From Haloarchaeobius sp. FL176 (GTDB lineage Archaea; Halobacteriota; Halobacteria; Halobacteriales; Natrialbaceae): DNA of 64,000 bases. How positions within the stretch are numbered: the first letter of the stretch is position 1; every line of letters starts with the position of its first letter. A program made the position numbers and the translations under genes. Below are positions 40,519 through 48,434 of this stretch, one piece after another. The notes beneath the pieces are model-generated. The model ran no database searches. It was given only the letters and a program-made list of their open reading frames with translations, and was not told the DNA's origin. Where the stretch lies: positions 124,001-188,000 of the forward strand of contig NZ_JANJYH010000002.1 of the NCBI RefSeq assembly GCF_024609245.1, in the 5' to 3' direction.

Positions 40519-43500
40519 TCACCGTTCGAGTGCGCGCGCGAGCAGTTCGACCGGGGTCGGCGGTTCGCTGCCGTCGCCGTCGTCGACGAGCACGTCGCGG
40601 TCCGCGAGCTGGGTCCGACAGGACGCTCCGGGCGCGACGACGCGGTCGCCGGGACTCTCGTCGACCTGGTCGTAGAGGATGCGGGCGATTGCGGCGCTCA
40701 TGCCGCGGTGTTCCGCCTCGTAGCCGAAGCTGCCAGCCATCCCGCAGCAGGTGGAGTCGAGCGGGTCCACGTCGTAGCCCGCGCGCCGGAGCACGCCGAC
40801 GGCGTGGTGGTCTTTCGCGGTCGCCTTCTGGTGGCAGTGACCGTGGTAGGTGAGCGACTCGCCGGGCGCGTCGAACGCGATGCTCTCGTCCAGCCGGAAC
40901 GTGTCGAGGTACTCGCAGACGCCGTAGGTCGCGTCGGCGAGGTCGCGCGCGGAGGCGCCGCCGAGCAGGTCGAGGTAGTCCGACTGGAGCATGACGGCGT
41001 TCGATGGCTCGACCAGCACCACGTCCCAGCCGTCGCGCACCCGCGGTGCGAGCCGGGCGACGTTCTCGCGGGCGGTCGCCCGGGCCGCGTCGAGCAGTCC
41101 CTTCGAGTGCGCCGGTCGACCGGTGTCGCCGACGCCGTCGGGTACCTGCACGTGGACGCCGGCGGCCTCCAGCACGGCGACGGCAGCCATCCCCGCATCG
41201 GGGTCGGTGTAGTTCGTGTGCGTGTCGGGGTAGAGCAGCACCTTTCGGTCTGCGTCGTGCTCGGGAACCGCCGGGCCGCCACGGGCCGCGAACCGCTTCC
41301 GGAACGTCTTCCGGTGGAACGTCGGGAGCGACCGGTCGGCGTCGACGCCGAGCAGTCGCTCGCCGAGGGCACGCGCCGGCCCGAGGTCAGCCAGCCAGTT
41401 CGAGAGCGGTGCGAGGGCGCTACCGACCCGTGAGAGGTCGTGGATGCGGCCGAACAGGCGGTCGCGCAGGGGGACGCCCTCGCGCTCGTGGTGCTCGTGG
41501 ACGACCTCGGCCTTGAGCTTCGCCATGTCGACCTCGCTCGGGCAGTCGTGGGCACAGCCCTTGCAGCCGATGCAGAGGTCGAGCACCTCGTCGACGAACT
41601 CGTCGCCGAAGCCGTCGTCGGGGAGGTCGCCGGCCATCGCCGACCGGAGCATATTCGCGCGACCGCGGGTCGACGTGATCTCCTCGCGGCTGGCGCGGTA
41701 GGTCGGGCACATCACGCCACCGGTGGTGTGCTGGTCGCCGCGACAGCCGCCACAGCCGTGACAGAGCTCGACCATCCCCTGGAAGCCGTTCTCGTTCTCC
41801 CACTCCAGCTCGGGTTCGAAGCCGGCGTCGAACGTGTCGTCGGGGCCACTACGCAGGTTCTCGGTCATCGACACGTCGCCACAGACTTGGCCCGGGTTCA
41901 GGAGCCAGTCCGGGTCGAAGGCGGTCTTGAGGTCGCGGAACGTCTCCCAGAGGTCGTCGCCGTACAGCTTCCGGTTCCACTGGGTCCGGGCGCGCCCGTC
42001 TCCGTGCTCGCCCGAGACGGAGCCGCCGAGGTCGACTACGAGGTCGGTGACGGCGTCGGCGATGGACTCCATCGACTCGACGCCCGCCGTCGTCTTCGTG
42101 TTCACCAGCGGGCGGACGTGGAGTACGCCGGGCCCGGCGTGGGCGTAGAAGCTCGCGAAGGTGTCGTGGTCGTCGAGAATCTCGCGGAAGCCCTCGACGA
42201 ACGCCGGCAGCGAGTCGGGCGGGACGGCGGTGTCCTCGATGAACGAGATGTGCTTCGCGTCGCTGGTGCGCGAGAGGAGGATGGGGAGGCCGGACTTGCG
42301 GAGCTTCCAGATCTTGGCGCGCTCGGCGTCCTCGTGGGCCTCGAGCGCGTCGAAGGCGCGGCGCTGGTCGTCGCTGCCGGCACCGTCGTCGGAGCCCTCG
42401 CCCGCCGCGGGCACACGGTCTGCGAGCAGATCCCCGACCGCACGCTCGCCCGCGGCGTCGTCGTCGGCGTAGAACTCCACGAGCAGCGTCGCCCGGGTCC
42501 CAGCCGGCAGCCGGCCGGCCACGTCGGCGAACTCGGCGGTGTCGCGTGCGAGGTCGAGCAGCACCTCGTCGACGAGCTCGACGGCGGCGGGGTCGTGGTC
42601 GAGGATGGCCGGCACGTCCGCCATCGCGGTCACGAGGTCGTCGTAGCACAGCAGCGCGAGCGACTTCGTCGCGGGGACGGGTTCGAGCGACACCTCGGCC
42701 TCGGTGACGACGGCGAGGGTGCCCTCGCTCCCGCAGAGCAGTTTGGCGAGGTTGACCGTGCCGCCGTCGGCGTCGGGTTCGCCCACGTCGCGACTCGCCC
42801 CCGCCGCGTCCGCGACGAGCCAGTCGAGGTTGTAGCCCGAGACGTTGCGCTTCAGCTCCGGGTAGCGCTCGCGGATCCCGTCGGCCTCCTCGTCGAGCAC
42901 CCGGGCGACCGCGGCGTGGATGCGGGCCTCGAGGTCGCCGTCCGGGTCGGCACGCTCGCGGAGCTCCTCGGTGGATATCTCGCCGAACTCGGTGACGGTA
43001 CCGTCCGCGAGGACGACCTCGCAGGACTCGACGTAGGCGTCGGTCTTACCGTAGCGCAGCGAGTGCGCGCCCGTCGAGTTGTTGCCGATTGCGCCGCCCA
43101 GCGCGCTCTTGTCGCCCCACGCCGGGTCGGGCGCGAACTTCAGCCCGTGGTCGGCGAGCCGGTCGTTCAGGTCGCCGAGGCGCACCCCGGGCTGGGCGCG
43201 GGCACGACGTGCGTCGGGGTCGAGCGATTCGACGGCGTCCATGTACCGCGTGAAGTCGAGGACGACGGCCTCGTTGACGGTCTGCCCGGCCAGCGAGGTG
43301 CCGCCGCCACGCGGGAGCACCGGGATATCCTCGTCGGCGCAGTAAGCGACGACGGCGGCCACGTCGGCCGTCGACTGCGGAAAGACCACGCCGACGGGCA
43401 ACTGCTCGTAGATGCTCGCGTCCGTCGCGTACAGCTGGCGGGAGTAGGAGTCGAAGCGGACGTCGCCGTCGACCCGGGCTGAGAGTGCGTCGAGGAGGTC

Positions 43501-43599
43501 GGGCCGGGCCACGTCGTCGCTCCGGTAGTCGTAGGTCGCCGCCGCGTCGCGCGCGTCGAGGGGCGCGTCCCGGTCGACGACGTCGGGGTCGCTGGCCAT
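40519..43599 (-). CDS. FAD-linked oxidase fused to Fe-S and CCG domains (D-2-hydroxyacid dehydrogenase type)
   Basis: The 1026 residues combine an FAD-binding GlcD-like domain (PRGGGTSLAGQ, about 40-260), its C-terminal cap, two 4Fe-4S motifs (CHGCGGC...CP and CIGCKGCAHDCP) and a GlpC-like CCG domain (GHCHQKA, TCCGMAGSFGYE). Together this resembles one-piece haloarchaeal D-lactate or glycolate dehydrogenases that pass electrons to the respiratory chain. D-lactate is the likeliest substrate but is not shown. Start is MASDPDVVDRD. Confidence 0.88.
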   Translation of the reverse strand: MASDPDVVDRDAPLDARDAAATYDYRSDDVARPDLLDALSARVDGDVRFDSYSRQLYATDASIYEQLPVGVVFPQSTADVAAVVAYCADEDIPVLPRGGGTSLAGQTVNEAVVLDFTRYMDAVESLDPDARRARAQPGVRLGDLNDRLADHGLKFAPDPAWGDKSALGGAIGNNSTGAHSLRYGKTDAYVESCEVVLADGTVTEFGEISTEELRERADPDGDLEARIHAAVARVLDEEADGIRERYPELKRNVSGYNLDWLVADAAGASRDVGEPDADGGTVNLAKLLCGSEGTLAVVTEAEVSLEPVPATKSLALLCYDDLVTAMADVPAILDHDPAAVELVDEVLLDLARDTAEFADVAGRLPAGTRATLLVEFYADDDAAGERAVGDLLADRVPAAGEGSDDGAGSDDQRRAFDALEAHEDAERAKIWKLRKSGLPILLSRTSDAKHISFIEDTAVPPDSLPAFVEGFREILDDHDTFASFYAHAGPGVLHVRPLVNTKTTAGVESMESIADAVTDLVVDLGGSVSGEHGDGRARTQWNRKLYGDDLWETFRDLKTAFDPDWLLNPGQVCGDVSMTENLRSGPDDTFDAGFEPELEWENENGFQGMVELCHGCGGCRGDQHTTGGVMCPTYRASREEITSTRGRANMLRSAMAGDLPDDGFGDEFVDEVLDLCIGCKGCAHDCPSEVDMAKLKAEVVHEHHEREGVPLRDRLFGRIHDLSRVGSALAPLSNWLADLGPARALGERLLGVDADRSLPTFHRKTFRKRFAARGGPAVPEHDADRKVLLYPDTHTNYTDPDAGMAAVAVLEAAGVHVQVPDGVGDTGRPAHSKGLLDAARATARENVARLAPRVRDGWDVVLVEPSNAVMLQSDYLDLLGGASARDLADATYGVCEYLDTFRLDESIAFDAPGESLTYHGHCHQKATAKDHHAVGVLRRAGYDVDPLDSTCCGMAGSFGYEAEHRGMSAAIARILYDQVDESPGDRVVAPGASCRTQLADRDVLVDDGDGSEPPTPVELLARALER

Positions 43600-43712
43600 G
43601 GCGGAGACTGGGGAACCCAGCGGTGTAAAACGTGGCGAGTGCGGCAGTCCTGTCGGCCGCGCGCTGGCGTGGTCTCGGGTCAGCCCGGGCGGCTGGTCGC
43701 CGCCGCTCCGGC

Positions 43713-43862
43713 TCAGTCGGCGTCGGCCCGGCGAGCCTCCTGGCGGTGGCGACGGGCGAGCGCGACCAGCCGGAGCCCGGCGGACTCCAGCCCGTCGTAG
43801 TCGTCGCTGGCGGCCGCGAGCCGGGCAGCGTCGAGCGCTTCGCCGATGTCCTGGGTAGCCAT
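43713..43862 (-). CDS. Short soluble protein, 49 residues
   Basis: MATQDIGEALDAARLAAASD is the start of a short helical protein ending RRHRQEARRADAD. Haloarchaeal codon use looks consistent with coding, and such small proteins are common, but there is no motif. It sits just upstream of the large dehydrogenase gene on the same strand. Confidence 0.5.
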   Translation of the reverse strand: MATQDIGEALDAARLAAASDDYDGLESAGLRLVALARRHRQEARRADAD

Positions 43863-44031
43863 ACGTCTCGATAGGGGGAGACCACACATAACGGCCAGCC
43901 AAGCGCGGTGAAAGTGAAAGTGGACGGCTGCGACGGCCCGGTTGCCGTCCAGAGACGGGGCGGCGACCGCTGGTCGGTGACGCCGGTCAGGCCGAACGAT
44001 TAAAATGGTCCTGTCCGAGTTTGAGAGTAGG

Positions 44032-44193
44032 ATGGGACCGCTGACAGCTGTCAAACGCCGCCTCCAGGGGGTCGTTCAGACACGGGAGTTCGGGGGCGAG
44101 TACACGTGCCGCTCCTGCGAATCACGGTTCGACGTTCAGTACCACACCTGCCCGAACTGCGGCAGCTACAGCGTCGAACGGCTCGACTGGTAG
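44032..44193 (+). CDS. Small zinc ribbon protein
   Basis: The 53 residues (MGPLTAVKRRLQGVVQTREF...) have one zinc ribbon CxxC-(x)11-CxxC (CRSC and CPNC). A TATA-like GATTAAAAT (43998-44006) lies about 30 bases before the ATG at 44032, so I prefer this over the ATG at 44005. Haloarchaea encode many such proteins, of unknown role, probably binding nucleic acid or protein. Confidence 0.82.
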   Translation: MGPLTAVKRRLQGVVQTREFGGEYTCRSCESRFDVQYHTCPNCGSYSVERLDW

Positions 44194-44257
44194 GCACCCG
44201 GCGGCGTCGGTCCGTCGTCCCGCCGACTCCCGGGTCGGTCCCTGTCACGTCCCTCGT

Positions 44258-44845
44258 TCAGACCATGACCCACTCCCTGCCGTCGAGCGCAGCCGGGGGG
44301 GTCAGCGTCACCGTCGTCCGCATCTCGTTCTCCGTGACGATGGTCAGTCCCCCGTTCGTCAGCCAGGTGATCCCGGCCGGGCCGTCCTCGGCACCCGCAC
44401 GGATGGCCTCCACCGCGACGAAGACGTGGAACGTGTCCGTGTCGTCGTTCAGCACGGGTGCCGAGTCGTCGCTGTCAACCGGTGCGGCGACCGAGAAGTT
44501 CGTCGCGTTCGCGGTGCGGTTCGTGAAGTTCAGCGTCGCCGTCGTGTCGTCGTCGGTGTAGTGGATGGTCGCGTTCCGCAGGTCGCTCTCGTTGGTCCCC
44601 GAGCCGAGCTTGACGCTGAGGCGGACGTACCGGACGCTCTCGCCGTCGTCGTCCACGCGACCGACCTCGTTGACGACGTTCACGCCGGTCCCGATGTCGG
44701 CGAGGGTGGACTCCGTCTCGTCCTGGGCCTGCAGTCGAATGGCGTTCGCCCCGCCCAGCAGCGCACCCGACGCGATGGCGGCGACGACGACGAGCGCCAC
44801 GAACATGACGAGGGTCCCGATGCCGGCCTGGCCCCGTCGTTTCAT
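44258..44845 (-). CDS. Archaellin/type IV pilin-like protein
   Basis: The 195 residues start MKRRGQAGIGTLVMFVALVV. A short basic leader is followed by GIGTLVMFVALVVVAAIASG, the class III signal and N-terminal hydrophobic helix that prepilin/prearchaellin peptidase (PibD) cleaves before. The rest is a beta-rich Thr/Asp domain with many NxT/NxS sites (N-glycosylation candidates). No archaellum (arl) genes are near, so it is an orphan pilin or archaellin. A GAGGAG lies just before the ATG. Confidence 0.85.
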   Translation of the reverse strand: MKRRGQAGIGTLVMFVALVVVAAIASGALLGGANAIRLQAQDETESTLADIGTGVNVVNEVGRVDDDGESVRYVRLSVKLGSGTNESDLRNATIHYTDDDTTATLNFTNRTANATNFSVAAPVDSDDSAPVLNDDTDTFHVFVAVEAIRAGAEDGPAGITWLTNGGLTIVTENEMRTTVTLTPPAALDGREWVMV

Positions 44846-44897
44846 ACTCCTCACACGACTCGGCGGCCACATAGTTCTGTCCGCCGGACTGTCCGGG

Positions 44898-45785
44898 CTA
44901 CGTCCGGGCGACGAACTCGGCGATGTGCTCGGCCACCCGCTCGCCGGCGTCCTCCTGCAGGAAGTGTCCGGCCCCCTCGACCCACACGTCCGGCTGCTCG
45001 CTCGCGGTCGGCAGGAACTCGCGCAGCGGGTCGCGGTTCGGCCCGGTGATGGGGTCCGAGTCGGAGAACAGCACGAACGCCGGCTGCTCCCAGTTCGCGA
45101 GGCGCTCGCGGGTCGCCCGCATCACGGCCGCGCCCTCGTCGTCGGGCGACAGCGGGACCATCCCCGGCCACGTTCGGACGCTCGCCTTCACCGCGTCGGT
45201 GTGGAACGGCGCGCGGTAGCCGTCGAGCACGGCTTCCGGGAGCTCGGTCGCACAGCCCGCCTCGACCAGCCGCCCCACGTCCAGCTGGTCGGCGGTCTCG
45301 ACCATCTCACGGAACTGGTGCCACACCTCGGGCATCTCCTGTGTCCCGTCGGGAATGCCGGTGTTCATCGGGACGATGCGGTCGAACCGCTCCGGGTGGT
45401 GCGCCGCCGCCGCCAGCCCGAGGATACCGCCCCAGTCCTGGCAGACGAGGGTCAGCCCGTCGAGATCGAGCTCCGCCAGGAACGCCACCAGCCAGTCGAA
45501 GTGACGGTCGAAGGAGTAGGCGTCCTCGTCGGTGTACTTCTCCGAGCGCCCGAAGCCGACGAAGTCCGGCGCGACGACGCGCCCGTGCTCGGCGAGGCCC
45601 GGAACCATCTTCCGGTAGAGGAACGAGTAGGTCGGCTCGCCGTGCAGGCAGAGGAACGTCTCCTCCCCCTCTCCCTCGTCGACGTACGCCATCTCCGGCT
45701 CGCCGACGCTGACGTACTCGGCGTCGTAGTCGTCCCCCGGTAACCCCTCGAATTGTTCTTCGGGTGTCCGCACGAGTTCCGTCAT
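44898..45785 (-). CDS. Haloalkane-dehalogenase-like alpha/beta hydrolase
   Basis: The 295 residues resemble DhlA-type (HLD-I) haloalkane dehalogenases. The nucleophile elbow CQDWGG contains Asp117-Trp118 and the oxyanion region is HGEPTYS (His48, Glu50). A catalytic acid is likely in SDSDPITG and the base His in AGHFLQED. The Asp-Trp nucleophile, rather than Ser, is a strong hint of dehalogenation. Activity on a real halocarbon is not shown, and related hydrolases of other function exist. Confidence 0.85.
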   Translation of the reverse strand: MTELVRTPEEQFEGLPGDDYDAEYVSVGEPEMAYVDEGEGEETFLCLHGEPTYSFLYRKMVPGLAEHGRVVAPDFVGFGRSEKYTDEDAYSFDRHFDWLVAFLAELDLDGLTLVCQDWGGILGLAAAAHHPERFDRIVPMNTGIPDGTQEMPEVWHQFREMVETADQLDVGRLVEAGCATELPEAVLDGYRAPFHTDAVKASVRTWPGMVPLSPDDEGAAVMRATRERLANWEQPAFVLFSDSDPITGPNRDPLREFLPTASEQPDVWVEGAGHFLQEDAGERVAEHIAEFVART

Positions 45786-45861
45786 GGCGTGAGCAACTCT
45801 CGCCGGCGTGAAAACGGTTCGGCCGCCACGCGTCGCTGCTCGACTATTGTTCCTCGAAAAG

Positions 45862-45935
45862 TGGGCCGACTCGGATTTGAACCGAGAGCCTCCACCTTAT
45901 CAGAGTGGCGCTCAACCTGATTGAGCTATCGGCCC
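45862..45935 (-). tRNA. tRNA-Ile (anticodon GAT)
   Basis: The minus strand folds into a 74-base tRNA including discriminator A. The acceptor GGGCCGA pairs with TCGGCCC. The anticodon loop CTGATAA carries GAT, and the T arm is CTCGG TTCAAAT CCGAG. No intron. It lies between the dehalogenase-like gene and fxsA. Confidence 0.97.
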
Positions 45936-46013
45936 GAGGTCTGCGATTTTGAGTTGAGTGCTGGAACGTTTAAACGTTTCTTTCTCGCAGTCCATCGCCA
46001 CGCCGTCGCACGC

Positions 46014-46613
46014 TCACTCCTCGAACTCGATGTCGTAGGCGTCGTCGCCGAGATCGTACACGTCGTCGTCGTTGCTGTCGCCGCCCGCGTCCCCGGAACC
46101 AGCGCCGGGGCCGCCGGAGCCGCCGGGGCCGCCGAAGCCGCCACCGCCGCTCGCACCGCCGGCGTTCTCGAACGGGTCCTCGCCCTCGGGGAAGCCGTAG
46201 GTCCAGACGTTGCCAGTTGCCATCCCGCCGACCTGTTTGTCGACGTACGGCGTGACGACGTACTTCTTCAGGACGACGCGGATGGGCACGCGGGTGATGG
46301 GGATAGTGAGCAGGACGCCCAGCGTGTCGGTGACGAACCCCGGCGTGAGGAGGAACGCCCCGGCCGCGATGAGCAGGCCGCCGTCCATGAGCTCGTCCGT
46401 CGGGGGCTTGCCTTCGACGAGTTTGCGCTGTATCTTCCGGATGGTCCTGCGCCCTTCGGCGCGGACGAGGAACATCCCGACGAGCCCGGTCAGCACGACG
46501 AGCGCGACTGTCTCGATGGGGCCGAGGAAGCCCCAGGCCGCGATGGCAACGAGCAGGATCGCATCGAGCAGGGGGATGAGCAACAGCAGCCCGATAACCC
46601 GGAGCGTTCGCAT
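46014..46613 (-). CDS. fxsA: FxsA family membrane protein
   Basis: The 199 residues have FxsA's core of about four spans (MRTLRVIGLLLLIPLLDAIL..., LTGLVGMFLVRAEG, GGLLIAAGAFLLTPGFVTD). A glycine-rich cytoplasmic tail follows (GGASGGGGFGGPGGSGG) ending in acidic residues. FxsA modulates phage exclusion in E. coli, but its archaeal role is unknown. The tail is longer than usual. ATG at 46613 is chosen. Confidence 0.88.
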   Translation of the reverse strand: MRTLRVIGLLLLIPLLDAILLVAIAAWGFLGPIETVALVVLTGLVGMFLVRAEGRRTIRKIQRKLVEGKPPTDELMDGGLLIAAGAFLLTPGFVTDTLGVLLTIPITRVPIRVVLKKYVVTPYVDKQVGGMATGNVWTYGFPEGEDPFENAGGASGGGGFGGPGGSGGPGAGSGDAGGDSNDDDVYDLGDDAYDIEFEE

Positions 46614-46705
46614 GTCCGGGTGTAGCGGGCCACCCCTCAAAGCCCTTTTTCTATCTACGGGCGGTGAGCAGCAGATTTTTCAGTCGGTTTCGGTGATTAC
46701 TGTCC

Positions 46706-48019
46706 ATGAGGCGACTGGTTCTCGCGCTGGTACTCCTCTCGCTGCTCGCCGGCTGTGCCGGGTTCGACGGTGGAGGGACGACTGCCCCGACCGCGGAACC
46801 GACGGCCACGGAGTCGGATGCTGGCACGCAGACGACAGCGTCGTCCCAGGCGACAACGACGACGATAGCGACTCACACGGCGACCACGGGTTCCCTTGAG
46901 GTCGATGTCCGGGGTGACGAACTCCCGGTCGACGCCCGACCAATCGCCGAGTACGTCCAGCGCGTCCAGCCGAGCAACGTCTCCTCGGTGACGGTGACCG
47001 TAGACCGGCGAAACGTGTCCGCCGTCGCCTCGGAAGGGGGTACCTCGGGACTTCACTACGTGTTCGCCCGTCCAGAAGTGACGTCTTTCCCCGCTGGAGG
47101 CGGTGTTCTCATCGGAAGTGGCGGTCCGGTCAACGTCATGTACGAACCGAACGCGTCGGAGTCGGTCATCGCGAACGTGCTGGCGCACGAACTCTCACAC
47201 CGATATCAATCGGACGGTCGACGAGAGCTGTTGCTCGACGAGTTCGGCCGCGAGTACCTCCAGACGACGGACGGAGGGGACGTCCAGAGAGCACTCGTCG
47301 AAGGTGGCCCGACCTACGTGGCCGACACCTACGCCGACGAGCACCTGTCCAACTCGCCGAACCTGAGCGAGGAGATCACGGCGCGCTGGGACGACTTCGG
47401 AATCGTCCGTCGTGTGCTGTGGTCCGGTCACTACCTCGGCGCGGCCTACTTCCACCAGCGCATCGACTCCCCGCAGGGGCTCGACGAGGTGTACGCCGAC
47501 CCGCCGCGGACGACCGAGCAGGTCCTCCACCCCGAGCGGGACGACGAACCGCCCCGGAACCTCTCCGTGAGCGCGAACGTCTCCGCGTCGGCCTGGGAGA
47601 CCGGTCGCCGGGACGTGCGTGGGGAGCTGTACACCCGCATCCTGCTCGGCCCCGCGCTCGGCTCGGACCGCGCGGCCGAGGCAGCCGCCGGCTGGGGGAT
47701 GGACCGCGAGCTCGTGTTCTTCCAGGACAGCGACCAGGGCCACGCCTGGGTGCTCCGCTGGGACGACGCTGCCAACGCCACCGAGTTCGAGGGCGCGTTC
47801 GAGGAGTTCCTCGACCGCCACGCGAACGCGACCGACGGCCGGTGGAGCCACGATGGCTACGCCTTCGACCTGGTGCGCGTCAGTGACGAGACGGTCATCG
47901 TGCTCTGGGGCGACGCCGGCTTCGTCGACGGCGCGACCGTGGCCGGCGACGACGGCAGCATCACCGTGACGCCGCCGACGGCCAACGAGAGCGTGCGCCG
48001 CGTGCCCGTCCTCGGGTGA
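46706..48019 (+). CDS. Lipoprotein with HEXXH metalloprotease-like site (Hvo_1808-like)
   Basis: The 437-residue product has a lipobox LLAGC (signal to about residue 16) and a Thr-rich linker. The folded domain contains HELSH at 161-165 and EGGPTYVAD with Glu199 downstream, the layout of a gluzincin (HEXXH...E). It ends with VRRVPVLG. This resembles the Hvo_1808 family of surface proteins, which are usually given no enzymatic role. Protease activity is inferred. Confidence 0.82.
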   Translation: MRRLVLALVLLSLLAGCAGFDGGGTTAPTAEPTATESDAGTQTTASSQATTTTIATHTATTGSLEVDVRGDELPVDARPIAEYVQRVQPSNVSSVTVTVDRRNVSAVASEGGTSGLHYVFARPEVTSFPAGGGVLIGSGGPVNVMYEPNASESVIANVLAHELSHRYQSDGRRELLLDEFGREYLQTTDGGDVQRALVEGGPTYVADTYADEHLSNSPNLSEEITARWDDFGIVRRVLWSGHYLGAAYFHQRIDSPQGLDEVYADPPRTTEQVLHPERDDEPPRNLSVSANVSASAWETGRRDVRGELYTRILLGPALGSDRAAEAAAGWGMDRELVFFQDSDQGHAWVLRWDDAANATEFEGAFEEFLDRHANATDGRWSHDGYAFDLVRVSDETVIVLWGDAGFVDGATVAGDDGSITVTPPTANESVRRVPVLG

Positions 48020-48434
48020 CGACGAGGTCCTGACTTTCCACCACCGGCGCGCGGCTGGCGAGACTGTGCGACCGTAGGGAGCACGTCGAGCCATTCCGTG
48101 CGAGGGATGAGCGAGGGAGGCTGCGACCGAGCGAATCGGCTGGGGAGGCGTGAGGGGGTGGTGGTGTGTGGATGGGACTGAAAGGGGCGACGTTCTCGGC
48201 GAACCCCGACGAAGCAAGCACCGCCGGCACGAGGAGCGGTCACGGGACGCTCCGCGTCTCGTGAGCACACCGGAAATCTCCGATTTCTGGGGACGCAGCG
48301 AGTCGCGGGAGCCGAGAACCTCGGGGCTTTCTGACTGTTTTAGACGCTACCTCTGTACGAACTGTGAACCCATCACCCTCCAACAAGCACCGACAACACG
48401 CAACCCTTAGGCACGCACACCCGAACCCCAAATC
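48020..48434. repeat. Intergenic repeat copy 2, with a 130-base insert
   Basis: Directly after the lipoprotein stop, this 415-base gap aligns by eye with 33522-33701. TCGGCTGGGGAGGC recurs at 48136-48149 and GGGGCTTTCTGACTGTTT at 48323-48340. Between these it carries an extra stretch with small inverted repeats (GAAATC TCC GATTTC and CACGGGAC...GTCTCGTG). There is no gene. The promoter for the gene at 48435 is at the right end. Confidence 0.6.
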
